DNA from: Clostridiales bacterium UBA1234
GTDB taxonomy: Bacteria > Bacillota > Clostridia > TANB77 > UBA1234
NCBI GenBank assembly: GCA_002308995.1
Contig: DBWQ01000007.1
Location: 10,478-74,477, forward strand
Direction of reading: 5' to 3'
Length of the DNA: 64,000 nt
A program made the position numbers and the translations under genes. Shown piece by piece: positions 55,101-62,852 of this stretch (positions are counted from its first letter, which is position 1; each line of letters begins with the position of its first letter). The notes under the pieces are model-generated. The model did no database searches. It was not told the DNA's origin and worked only from the letters and a program-made list of their open reading frames with translations.

Positions 55101-57402
55101 GTTTTTTAGCACACAGCAATTCCCATAAAAACGGAAAGAAAACAATCCCCAAAGTTTCTATATAAAAACCTTTTCCAAGAAGAAAAAATAAAAAAATAGG
55201 AATCAAACTTCTTCTAAGATTATCCCAAATTTGATATTTTGTAATTCCTTTCAAATGTTTATGAAACAAATACCAAATATTCTGAACATCACCTCTTGTC
55301 CATCTTTTTAAGCGAAAAAAATAGCTATTAACGTGAGAGGGAAAGCCATCCATCAGTGTTACATTACTGGCAAGTCCAGTTCTTAAAAAACTTCCTTCAA
55401 TTAAATCATGACTTAGCACTCTATTTTCTGGAATTTGATGATATAAAAGTCTCTCATAAAGTTCTACTCGAAAAATGCCTTTTCCTGTAAAAATAGCCTC
55501 ATCAAATAAGTCCTGGTACAAGTTAAATTCTGCCCCCGAATACCTATCTAGTCCACCATTTCCCGCAAATAATTTGGCAAATAAAGTGCGATGACTTTCC
55601 TCAATAGAAGTACAGATTTTTGGTTGTACGAGCCCATAACCACTTACCACTCGATAATTTTGAATTACCGGTTCATTAAAGGGATGTTCCATAATTCCAA
55701 TGAGTTTCTTAGCAGATCCCAAAATCAAATTAGTATCTGCATCAATCGTAATGATATATTTAAACTTAGGAATCTTTCGCATCGTATTCACACAAAAGGT
55801 GCCCGTTTCTCCCGTCATTAAAAAATGATTCAGTTCTTCTATCATACCTCTCTTTCTTTCATAGCCAAGCCATTTTTCTTGTAAAGGATTGTACACTCTC
55901 TTACGATACAAAAAATAAAATATCTCTTGATGATATTTTTCATTTAATCGCACCGTTTCTAAAACACCCATTTGCTTCACTTCTTCATCAAAGGAAGTGT
56001 TTTCTGTATTGCTTTCTGAAGCATCCCCTAAAAGACAAAATCTTAATTTTGCATCCTGATTTGCCAAATAATAGATTTCCATATCCTGCATTAACTTGCA
56101 AACTCTTTCTTTACCGTTTAAGAGTGTAGGAACAATCACCAACGTTTCAACATTGTCATCGATTTCTTCCATTTGCATTAATACGGTTGGTTTCTTTATT
56201 TTTCTTATCCAAAAGTTCACTATGACAACAAAAACTTCTGAAATGGGTAAAAAGCCTATCCAAAAGTATTTTTGAAAAAGAAAATAAGAAATGAGAAGAG
56301 ATGGCAAATAAATACTGATGATAAAAAGTGTTAGAATCCATTTTTTACTGACTTTTTTGTGAAATATGGTTGGTGCTTCTAAAGCAGTCGCAAGAAGTTT
56401 TCTTTCTCCTCGAAACAGAAAAAAGCCAACATGTTTGTGTTCTTTTTTGCTCAATTCTATTAACTTGTTTCCCACATACACTTCTGAAACATGAGCCTTT
56501 TTCGCAATTTGTTTTACTTCTTCTAAATACCTTTCTTTTGTTTCATAACTCATTTTTCTATATATTTCATCTTGCTTTAAAATACGTTCAACCGGATTCA
56601 TGATTTCAAAAAGAGTCGTCCAGTGATAGCGAGTCATGTTCTTAAGGCTTACAATACTGTTACTCATTGAAATACGTCTTACCGCCATATCAAAGTGAAG
56701 CGTTTTGATAATTTCGGATGAAGTAGTTCCTTTTTTGATAATTTCTTCTTCTAAAATGTCTATTAAATCATCTCTTCCTTGTTTTTTGAGAGAACAAATT
56801 AGATATTCGATATACGTCATGAGTTCTCCATTAAGATTTATTTTTCGATATTTTTTAAATTGTTGTTTAGAAATAGCCTTTCGAGATACGATTCTTTCCA
56901 TTAAGCTTTCTGCTTTAAATTTTTCCAATTGTTCTTTCTGAATGTGTAAAGAAATCTCATAAATATGGTGTAACAATGCAATTTTAAGCATCAACGGAAA
57001 AATTGCTATTTCTTCCATACTTAAACTTCTCTTAGATTGATAACTAAGAAAAAATTTTTGAATAACCTCTTCACTTATATTTCCATCGGTAAAGCTTACT
57101 AGTTCTCTTGCTAGGATAAAAATACGCGCTTCTCCTTGCACTGAGGGAAGTTTTTGATACTTTTGAATGGTTAAATCATTCATGCAAAAATGATATTGTT
57201 CTTCTATAAGATAAAAATTATCTAACAGCCATTCCCCACTGGGAGGGATTGATACATCTTTAGCGACGCTTTCATTCAGCAAAAAGTAGGTTTTACGGAT
57301 TGCTCGATATTCTTCTTTTAGTTTATCACACGGAAAAGTCTTCCTATTCGAATGAATTTCCACATGATGGTTGATAGCTAGTTTTTTCGCAAAATCTTCC
57401 AT
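52108..57402 (-). CDS. NdvB-like cyclic beta-glucan synthase (GT84 type, without GH94 domain)
   Basis: The 1764-residue membrane protein matches the cyclic beta-1,2-glucan synthase family: an N-terminal helical region (PPSGEWLLDNFYLIEEQYHF), membrane segments, a glycosyltransferase core with IDADTNLILGSAKKLIG and LKRWTRGDVQNIWYL, a C-terminal membrane pair and a glycoamylase-like domain (VSTVDSGNLIACLYVVKTV, MGLLSWSGTMFEYFMP). It ends in a sandwich-type region and lacks the terminal GH94 phosphorylase of proteobacterial NdvB. A separate GH94 gene lies at 43133-45422. The split suggests the two act together on glucan length. No in-frame CGG in all 1764 codons. Confidence 0.88.
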   Translation of the reverse strand: MEDFAKKLAINHHVEIHSNRKTFPCDKLKEEYRAIRKTYFLLNESVAKDVSIPPSGEWLLDNFYLIEEQYHFCMNDLTIQKYQKLPSVQGEARIFILARELVSFTDGNISEEVIQKFFLSYQSKRSLSMEEIAIFPLMLKIALLHHIYEISLHIQKEQLEKFKAESLMERIVSRKAISKQQFKKYRKINLNGELMTYIEYLICSLKKQGRDDLIDILEEEIIKKGTTSSEIIKTLHFDMAVRRISMSNSIVSLKNMTRYHWTTLFEIMNPVERILKQDEIYRKMSYETKERYLEEVKQIAKKAHVSEVYVGNKLIELSKKEHKHVGFFLFRGERKLLATALEAPTIFHKKVSKKWILTLFIISIYLPSLLISYFLFQKYFWIGFLPISEVFVVIVNFWIRKIKKPTVLMQMEEIDDNVETLVIVPTLLNGKERVCKLMQDMEIYYLANQDAKLRFCLLGDASESNTENTSFDEEVKQMGVLETVRLNEKYHQEIFYFLYRKRVYNPLQEKWLGYERKRGMIEELNHFLMTGETGTFCVNTMRKIPKFKYIITIDADTNLILGSAKKLIGIMEHPFNEPVIQNYRVVSGYGLVQPKICTSIEESHRTLFAKLFAGNGGLDRYSGAEFNLYQDLFDEAIFTGKGIFRVELYERLLYHQIPENRVLSHDLIEGSFLRTGLASNVTLMDGFPSHVNSYFFRLKRWTRGDVQNIWYLFHKHLKGITKYQIWDNLRRSLIPIFLFFLLGKGFYIETLGIVFFPFLWELLCAKKHLLKGKRQKIKTHFMMLSLYRCAIMLIFLPYQAILMIEAIGVSLYRMFISHKHLLDWTTAADSEKMLKNDLYAYFRFMMPSVLPIALFFCLRYPYLKLEWLVCIFFLLIWFMAPYMAYTFSKEKKENTISLKPKEKEEIFELAYRTWLFFKTYLVKEYHFLIPDNYQKSRKRQVSRNTSSTNIGLSMLAVISAYDLSFISRKDMLFYLSEIIQTITNLSKWQGHLYNWYDILTLKPLEPRFVSTVDSGNLIACLYVVKTVLMRENEKELSQKVQEMIDDTHFSALYDSDKNLFSIGYDVSNQNLLDSYYDLLASEARTASLVAIAKKDIPYKHWFCLGRNMTTMGGGMGLLSWSGTMFEYFMPNVIMKPPKNTLLEETNAFCIMSQQRYAQKLNIPWGISESAFHVQDFHLNYQYKAFGIPWLGLKRGLKDEVVVSPYSSLLAISEAPKEVLKNMRTLKELGAYAQFGFYESIDFTPSRVKDTYEVVETYMAHHQALILLSITNFLKEESLIKRFMQNPEIQAVKILLEEKIPESIIDTKEKKEKAKRLQYQDYEEYTEKVIHKEKKNVNLLGGETMTMLMNDYGEGYVETNGILFSPYQEGKTTSSTFFIKDKQTNFYWSNTLSPAKKKPDESMACFSPAFCEFMRSDDGIQILTKYLLSSEDRTLLKEVTLYHHRESEANLDLYQMEEVILCLKDSFLSHPAYQGLFLNAQNYQQDVLMEKKFQNGKVLYYMNFVTDEQGVNANFEIELDKTKVIGRGRSMQNPIMVEQDKTLSNQIVSTVSPMVTLKKSLTLKPEEKVTFYFYSMVGDTKEEIESLYEKYHKFDAAKRMEELAISKAKIENRFLGFKGKEILKFHEILAEVLNGSKSLIPYEEIKRKNHLSQKDLWKFGISGDVPIILFQTNQLGDAFLLQKYIRAMIYFYHKHFLIDLVILNGESNSYEQYNQDKIYELLSKENANFLLHQKGGIHVLKEASLSIEDLNLLYAYSDMIIEKST

Positions 57403-57483
57403 GATTACACCTCAAAAGGTAGTTTTACCAATGAGGTTATTTTTATTCGCTCATTTATGTTCCTCCGTTTAGGCGCACGAGCT

Positions 57484-58200
57484 TTATTCTTCATAGTAGT
57501 TTTCAATTCCATTCAAAATCCCTTCTACCAATTGGTTTTGATATTCCTCTGTTTGTAGTAGTTTCACATCTTCTTCATTAGATAAAAAACCACATTCCAC
57601 AATCACCACCGGAAGATTGGTTTTATCTACAATTTTGATTCCTTCAATGGGCAAACTAGTGCGATGATTCGGTCTATCGATTCTTTGTGAAATGCTTTCT
57701 TGTATCAAAATAGCAAGTTTCTTACCTTCCTTAGAATTCTTACTGTAAAAAGTTTGCCACCCCCAATACTTGGTATTAGTAAACTTATTCATATGAATCG
57801 AAATCATAAAATCGGCATTGCTTTGATTGGCAATATTCACACGATTTTGTAAGTCTGATTGTTTGATATTTCGTAGGGATTGATTAGAATCTATCGAAGC
57901 AATATTTTCATGATCTTCCCTTGTCATCACAATTTCATATCCCGCATCTTCCAACTTTTCTTTTAATTTTTGAGCAATAACAAGATTAAGCATTTCTTCT
58001 TCTACACCATTTTTCGAAATCGCACCACCGTCTGGTTTGCCATGACCTGCGTCAATGACAATCCTATAAGAAGAAAGCGAGCCATTTGCCGTAACCCATT
58101 TTTTCTTTTCTTGTACCAACCATCCTAACATTCCAATACTAAATATGCTAATAAACAAAATACCTTTTTTCATAAACTTTTTACCCGAAATGACCATCAT
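57484..58200 (-). CDS. cwlD: N-acetylmuramoyl-L-alanine amidase, CwlD-like
   Basis: The 238-residue exported amidase has one signal anchor and an Amidase_3 domain. The zinc ligands are in VIDAGHGKPDGGA, the Glu after GAISKNGVEEE, and MISIHMNKF; the catalytic Glu is in VVIVECGFLSNEE. In spore formers CwlD makes muramic lactam of the cortex. Size and position are compatible but the cell's ability to sporulate is not shown here. The ATG at 58200 is preferred behind GGAG. Confidence 0.88.
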   Translation of the reverse strand: MMVISGKKFMKKGILFISIFSIGMLGWLVQEKKKWVTANGSLSSYRIVIDAGHGKPDGGAISKNGVEEEMLNLVIAQKLKEKLEDAGYEIVMTREDHENIASIDSNQSLRNIKQSDLQNRVNIANQSNADFMISIHMNKFTNTKYWGWQTFYSKNSKEGKKLAILIQESISQRIDRPNHRTSLPIEGIKIVDKTNLPVVIVECGFLSNEEDVKLLQTEEYQNQLVEGILNGIENYYEE

Positions 58201-58261
58201 AAAAAACATCTCCACATATCGATTTAGTAATCTATATGTAAAGATGTTTCTTATTAGACTA

Positions 58262-59203
58262 TTAATTTCTTCTTCTATCCTCCAAGAAAGTGCTTCCCGG
58301 TATCATTTTTGCTTTCTTTTTAACAGCTGCACCATCTTCTCCTATTTCAAGCGTACTAGAATACGGTTTGTAACGATTGCTAATCATGGCAACCGTTAGG
58401 GTCATAATCGGATATTTTTCAATACGACCTTTTCGGTTTGGTAAGCGAATGCTTCCAATCCTTAAATCCTCTTCTGAATAGAATGCTTTAATTTCCTTAT
58501 CAAATTCTTTCACAATCATTCTGCCAATCTTTTTGGCATTTTCATAATCCACGATAGCGACAAAATCGTCTCCCCCAATATGTCCTAAGAAATCACCTTT
58601 TGAGCCATACTTTTGAATGTGGTTTTTAATTAGAGTTGCCGTATATTTAATGACTTCATCACCATTCATAAAGCCATATTTATCATTATAAGATTTAAAA
58701 TTATCTAGGTCGGCATACAAAATAGCAAATAGTTTTTTAGAAGCAATTCTTCTTTTCATTTCATTATCAATTTGAAGATTGCCCGGAAGTCCTGTCAGTG
58801 CACTTAGGCAACGATTGGAAGCAATTAAGTGAGATAGATTTTTAATGGTATAGTAAAAATACTGCTCATTAAGAGGTTTAACAATATAGTACTCTACTCC
58901 ACTTTTTAGCACGTCCACGCGATGTTCTTCAATTTTGATGCTAGAAGTAACAATAATCGGTGTAATATTATTTTCTTTGTTTTTCTTAATATATTTACAT
59001 ACCGTTGCTGCTGAATCCTCTTTTAATCCATCTTCATTGACAATAATCAAATCTGGAATTGTGAGTAATGCCTTTCTAAGTTCTGTTCTATCAGAGGTAG
59101 AAGTAAAAAACTCATAATTTGACTCTCTAGCAAATATTTTATTCACGATATTACACAACTGGTTTGTGTCATCTACTAAAACAATATATTTTGTGTTAAT
59201 CAT
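58262..59203 (-). CDS. Receiver-GGDEF diguanylate cyclase
   Basis: The 313-residue protein has a receiver-like domain (residues 5-115: IIVNEDG in the phospho-acceptor region, YIVKPLNEQ) and a GGDEF domain (ILYADLDNFKSYNDKYGFMNGD, active loop HIGGDDF). It probably makes c-di-GMP; the GGDDF variant usually keeps activity. The usual acceptor Asp of the receiver is not clear, so control may be non-canonical. The ATG follows AAAGGAGG. It stands between cwlD and ksgA. Confidence 0.85.
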   Translation of the reverse strand: MINTKYIVLVDDTNQLCNIVNKIFARESNYEFFTSTSDRTELRKALLTIPDLIIVNEDGLKEDSAATVCKYIKKNKENNITPIIVTSSIKIEEHRVDVLKSGVEYYIVKPLNEQYFYYTIKNLSHLIASNRCLSALTGLPGNLQIDNEMKRRIASKKLFAILYADLDNFKSYNDKYGFMNGDEVIKYTATLIKNHIQKYGSKGDFLGHIGGDDFVAIVDYENAKKIGRMIVKEFDKEIKAFYSEEDLRIGSIRLPNRKGRIEKYPIMTLTVAMISNRYKPYSSTLEIGEDGAAVKKKAKMIPGSTFLEDRRRN

Positions 59204-59241
59204 ATTTTTCCTCCTTTGTGTAGAACTGTTAAGTAAGTTTA

Positions 59242-60078
59242 TTAATTTTTAGTCAAACAATTAGCGATATTTTCAAAATCATGAATGCTTAGGTTTTCTG
59301 CACGTAAATTTTCTTTTAATCCCACTTGCTCCAAAACTTGTTTTATCTCTTCTTTAGCAATTCCCATGCCAGAAAGAGAATTACTAATCGTCTTTCTACG
59401 CTGAGAAAATCCTGCTTTGATGAGCTGAAAAAATAGTTTGGTATCCTTTAACGAAACCGGTGGCTCTTTTAAAATATCTAGCTTAACCACTACAGAATCT
59501 ACCTCAGGAACAGGGTGAAAATTTTCTTTTGGCACATCAATCACAATCTGTGGGTTGGTGTAATATAAAATACTAAGTGTAATGGCACCATATTCTTTTC
59601 CATTTGGTGTTGCACAAAAACGCTCACCTACTTCTTTTTGAACCATCACTGTGATGCTTTCTAGTGCTAACTTTTCTTCTAAAAGCTTCATAATAATTGG
59701 TGTTGTGATATAGTAAGGAAGATTTGCTACTACTTTCACATGTTCATACTTGCCCGTAAGTTCTTTTAAGTTTACCTTTAGCACATCTTCCACAATGAGT
59801 TCAAAATTGTCATATAAGGAAAAACGCTTCTTTAAAAAGGTAGCTAATTGCCCATCTATTTCAATGGCAATTACTTTTTTGGCTACTTCTAATAACTTAG
59901 CCGTTAAACTACCAAGCCCTGGACCAATTTCAATTACAACATCTTCTTTGGTCACTTGGGATTTTTCCACAATTTGATCAATAATTTCCTCATTAATTAA
60001 AAAATTTTGTCCTAATTGTTTATTCGCTTTTAACCCATTTTGCTTTAACAAAAATTCTGTTTCTTCTTGTAAATTCAT
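59242..60078 (-). CDS. ksgA: 16S rRNA adenine-1518/1519 dimethyltransferase
   Basis: KsgA (RsmA) dimethylates two adjacent adenines near the 3' end of 16S rRNA late in 30S assembly. Motifs: KQLGQNFLINEEIIDQIV, VIEIGPGLGSLT, and NLPYYITTPIIMKLL. The 278-residue length is normal. The ATG at 60078 follows GAGGTG. It often follows the 3D-domain gene in Firmicutes, as here. Confidence 0.96.
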   Translation of the reverse strand: MNLQEETEFLLKQNGLKANKQLGQNFLINEEIIDQIVEKSQVTKEDVVIEIGPGLGSLTAKLLEVAKKVIAIEIDGQLATFLKKRFSLYDNFELIVEDVLKVNLKELTGKYEHVKVVANLPYYITTPIIMKLLEEKLALESITVMVQKEVGERFCATPNGKEYGAITLSILYYTNPQIVIDVPKENFHPVPEVDSVVVKLDILKEPPVSLKDTKLFFQLIKAGFSQRRKTISNSLSGMGIAKEEIKQVLEQVGLKENLRAENLSIHDFENIANCLTKN

Positions 60079-60154
60079 ATGCCACACCTCTACTCGTTTA
60101 AAAGTATTATATACTTATTCCCAAAAGATAGCAAGATTTCTGATGAAAGAGACC

Positions 60155-60187
60155 TTTAAAAAATGAAGCACCTTTGGTGCTTCATTT
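60155..60187 (-). terminator. Terminator after the 3D-domain gene
   Basis: AAATGAAGCACC (60161-60172) pairs with GGTGCTTCATTT (60176-60187) over three bases and runs into T residues on the minus strand. Confidence 0.85.
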
Positions 60188-60193
60188 TTGTTC

Positions 60194-61087
60194 TTATTCT
60201 TCATTCAAAAGATATACATTCACCGTTCTTCTTCCCCATTTTAAGGCTTCACTATGAGAATCCATATATAAATCAATCTTTTGGTTTTTGATTGCTCCAC
60301 CAGTATCTGCAGCAATCGCATAACCATAATCCCAAGCACCATTTAGCCCCTCAACGTAAACATGAGTATTAAGAGGAATCACAGTAGGATCCACCGCAAT
60401 GACCTTCATTCCTGTGCCAGGAATAATTTTTAATCCACTTGCTGTATATCCATAATACGGATGGTCTGGTGTTTTACCACAGCACTTTTGACACAAGCAA
60501 TATGCTGTAGCAGTCATCTCATAAACTTTACCATACTCAAAAGGGTATTTTGTCTCTTCTACAGCTTGTACAGAAGAACTATCTTCTGTTTTAGGTTCTT
60601 CCGCTTGATTTACTGCATCTTCCGTCAATTCCGTTTGCGAAACTTCATCAGCTGACTCTTCTAAAGCAATTGGTCTTATTTCTAAAAAAGTATCCTCTAC
60701 AGGAAGAATGATTTCTTGCTCTAAGTTAGTTGTTTTGGAATGACTACTTGTTGTTTCGGCAGGTTTAACTTCAATAATATCTTGTTTTTCTGCCTTTTCT
60801 AAATTTTGACTGACTTTATTTTCAGCTGTTTTTGTTGCCAAATATTGAACCGTTACTTCCTTTAACTCAGCAATTTCCTCAAACGGCTCTTTCACAACCT
60901 CTTTTTCTTCTTCCTCTTGCTTTTCTACGACATTCAACAATTCTATTTGTTGCTCAAGTATTACATATTCCGTAACTTCTTTTTTTTCCATTTCTTGTTT
61001 TAGAATCAAACCGCCAATTAACATGATGCATAGCGACAATCCTAAAATAGCCTTCTTTTGTAATATAATACTTCGATCACTTTCCAT
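60194..61087 (-). CDS. 3D-domain (MltA-like barrel) cell-wall protein
   Basis: The 297-residue protein has a membrane anchor (ILGLSLCIMLIGGLIL), a long acidic disordered stem (about 35-190) and a C-terminal 3D domain with the aspartates in VIAVDPTVIPLNTHVY, AIAADTGGAIKNQKIDLYMD. It also has a Cys cluster (CLCQKCCGK), as in YabE/YuiC-type proteins, which are putative lytic transglycosylase-like wall enzymes. It lies next to ksgA as in Bacillus. It has its own promoter. Confidence 0.88.
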   Translation of the reverse strand: MESDRSIILQKKAILGLSLCIMLIGGLILKQEMEKKEVTEYVILEQQIELLNVVEKQEEEEKEVVKEPFEEIAELKEVTVQYLATKTAENKVSQNLEKAEKQDIIEVKPAETTSSHSKTTNLEQEIILPVEDTFLEIRPIALEESADEVSQTELTEDAVNQAEEPKTEDSSSVQAVEETKYPFEYGKVYEMTATAYCLCQKCCGKTPDHPYYGYTASGLKIIPGTGMKVIAVDPTVIPLNTHVYVEGLNGAWDYGYAIAADTGGAIKNQKIDLYMDSHSEALKWGRRTVNVYLLNEE

Positions 61088-61114
61088 ATCATACCTCCAT
61101 GTGTCGCAGGATAA

Positions 61115-61143
61115 ATTCTACTACTATTGTAAGTGCTTGTCAA
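61115..61143 (-). promoter_or_regulatory. Sigma-A promoter of the 3D-domain gene
   Basis: On the minus strand TTGACA (61138-61143), 17 bases, TAGAAT (61115-61120). Confidence 0.75.
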
Positions 61144-61269
61144 ATAAAATATGTCTAGAATTCCATTTATTTCCATGTGTTCCATATTCCTTTGATTATA
61201 TTTTCTTCATATTTGTCAAAAATATGCTTGAACCCAAAAAATATAGATTAAGTTTATGGAGGTAATTAT

Positions 61270-62440
61270 ATGAAAAACAATCATCTATTACTAACAAGTT
61301 TATTGTTAGTCTTTCTAACCTTTTCTGTTGTTTTAGCAACCGAAACAACTCCAGGAACAGACGAACCAACGCCTACTCCAACAGGAATTATCTCTGAGGA
61401 GCCAACTCCTACCGAAACACGGAGAGCCCTCTAGTACACCTACACCGGAAGAAACACCTACAGCTACTCCTACCCCTGAAGAAACTCCAACAGCCACTCC
61501 TACCCCTGAAGAAACTCCAACTCCTACAATAACTCCAGAAGAAAAAGTGTTACAAAGCATCGCCAATAGCGATACTGTCACAACGAAAAAGAATACGCCA
61601 ATTGCCATTCAATTAAGTGCAACAATTGTAAGTGGAGAATCTGCAAACTACGCAATTACCATACAACCAACCCATGGAACCATTGTGCAATCAGGAGAGG
61701 ATTTAGCTTCTCATATCTACACACCAGAAACGGATTATATAGGAGAAGATTCTTTTTCCTTTCGATTAGAAAGTGGAGAGTATTATTCGAATGTAGCAAC
61801 GGTATCCATCACAATCATTGAAGAGCCTGTCAATGTCATTCCTTTTCATTATATTGACATGCAAAATCATTGGGCCAATTATTCTGCTTCTCACTTAGCA
61901 GCAAGAGGTTTCGTTATTGGTGAAGAAATTGGAAACCGCTATTATTTTTATCCCAATAAAACCATGACTAGAGGCGAATTTATGCTATATCTTTTAGCAA
62001 TTTGTGAAAGTAATACCGATAGTCAAATCAGTGGAGAGGTAGACTTTGCAGACTCAGGAGAATACCCAACGTGGATGCTAGAAGCAGCCAAAGTTGCTTT
62101 TGCAAAGAAAATTATTACAGGAAGTAAAGCTGGGGAAAAAATATATTTAAACTTAAATAAAACGATTACAAGAATTGAAGCCGCAACCATGATTAGTAAT
62201 GTGCTTGACGATAAGTCTTCTACTGGAAACATCACCTATAAAGACGTTGGAATGATTCCAGATTGGGGCTTAAATGCCGTCAAAAATCTAACCGTTTATC
62301 AAATCATCCAAGGAGATAGTACAGGAACCTTTAGACCAAATAGTAACTTAACACGTGGTGAAGCTGCAGAACTATGCTATAAACTATTAAAACAATTAGA
62401 AGCTAACCAATTAAATGCTGGTTCTGGAGATGTGAAATAA
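61270..62440 (+). CDS. SLH-domain surface protein, CGG-recoded
   Basis: The restored 389-residue protein has a signal peptide (LLTSLLLVFLTFSVVLA), a Thr/Pro/Glu linker with tandem PTATPTPEET repeats, a Big-like strand region (YAITIQPTHGTIV) and three SLH modules (IDMQNHWANYSASHLAARG, NKTITRIEAATMI, PNSNLTRGEAAEL). The first 50 codons end at CGG 61420-61422, four codons before TAG. CGGA read as Gly gives PTPTETGEPSSTPTPEE, keeping the repeat in phase. The ATG at 61270 follows GGAGGT. A gene caller would start it at about 61547 and lose the signal peptide. Confidence 0.88.
61420..61423 (+). other. CGG recoding site in the SLH gene (CGGA read as Gly)
   Basis: Zero frame: ACA-CGG-AGA-GCC-CTC-TAG. 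Restored: ACA-(CGGA)-GAG-CCC, Thr-Gly-Glu-Pro. Confidence 0.86.
61440..61535 (+). repeat. 30-bp tandem repeats in the SLH gene linker
   Basis: About two and a half copies of a unit encoding EETPTATPTP, typical of a wall-spanning linker. The opposite-strand Gly/Val frame is only a shadow. Confidence 0.7.
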
Positions 62441-62441
62441 C

Positions 62442-62476
62442 AAAAAACGACTTAGGATTATCCTAGGTCGTTTTTT
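62442..62476 (+). terminator. Intrinsic terminator after the SLH gene
   Basis: AAAAAACGACTTAGGA (62442-62457) pairs with TCCTAGGTCGTTTTTT (62461-62476). Confidence 0.88.
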
Positions 62477-62495
62477 ATGGATTCAAAATGTGAAA

Positions 62496-62542
62496 CAAAA
62501 AAGCCTTTTTTACTTAAAAATGTTTCACACTTTAAGTAAAAA
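62496..62542 (-). terminator. Terminator of tRNA-Pro(UGG)
   Basis: TTTTTACTTAAA (62506-62517) and TTTAAGTAAAAA (62531-62542) pair and run into GGCTTTTTTG on the minus strand. Confidence 0.65.
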
Positions 62543-62552
62543 GGGTAAAAAA

Positions 62553-62628
62553 TGGTCGGGGTGAGAGGACTCGAACCTCCGGCCCCATGGTCCCAAACCA
62601 CGTACTCTACCAACTGAGCCACACCCCG
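62553..62628 (-). tRNA. tRNA-Pro (anticodon UGG)
   Basis: The 76-base cloverleaf includes an encoded CCA. Acceptor CGGGGUG/CACCCCG, D-arm GCUC/GAGU, anticodon stem CGUGG/CCAUG with the seven-base loop UUUGGGA, T-arm GGAGG/CCUCU. It reads CCN proline codons. Its normal seven-base loop rules it out as a four-base reader of CGGN. Confidence 0.95.
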
Positions 62629-62639
62629 ATACGAAGAAT

Positions 62640-62668
62640 ATATTAACACGTTTTGAATAGTTTTTCAA
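62640..62668 (-). promoter_or_regulatory. Promoter of tRNA-Pro(UGG)
   Basis: On the minus strand TTGAAA (62663-62668), 17 bases, TAATAT (62640-62645). Confidence 0.7.
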
Positions 62669-62686
62669 CTCTTTTTTTGTAAAAAT

Positions 62687-62715
62687 TTGAATATTTTTCA
62701 TAAATATGCTAAAAT
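62687..62715 (+). promoter_or_regulatory. Promoter of tRNA-Pro(CGG)
   Basis: TTGAAT (62687-62692), 17 bases, TAAAAT (62710-62715), 12 bases before the mature tRNA. Confidence 0.7.
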
Positions 62716-62727
62716 ATCCACATATAC

Positions 62728-62803
62728 CGGGGTGTGGCTCAGTTGGTAGAGCGCTTGGTTCGGGACCAAGAGGCCGTGCGTTCGAATCGCATCACTCCGA
62801 CCA
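62728..62803 (+). tRNA. tRNA-Pro (anticodon CGG)
   Basis: The 76-base cloverleaf has encoded CCA. Acceptor CGGGGUG/CACUCCG, D-arm GCUC/GAGC, anticodon stem CUUGG/CCAAG with loop UUCGGGA, T-arm GUGCG/CGCAU. The anticodon CGG reads the proline codon CCG, not the CGG codon. The first 24 bases are identical to the opposing tRNA-Pro(UGG), so one probably arose by inverted duplication. Confidence 0.95.
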
Positions 62804-62852
62804 ATTTAAGCTGATACTCACTATGAAAAGATATCATAGAAAGGATGATTTT

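Noticed and set aside
61333..61608. Gly/Val-rich minus-strand ORF
   Set aside because: It is the shadow of the Thr/Pro/Glu tandem repeat of the SLH gene.
62728..62803. tRNA with anticodon CGG as the decoder of CGG codons
   Set aside because: Anticodon CGG pairs with codon CCG, and the loop has the normal seven bases.
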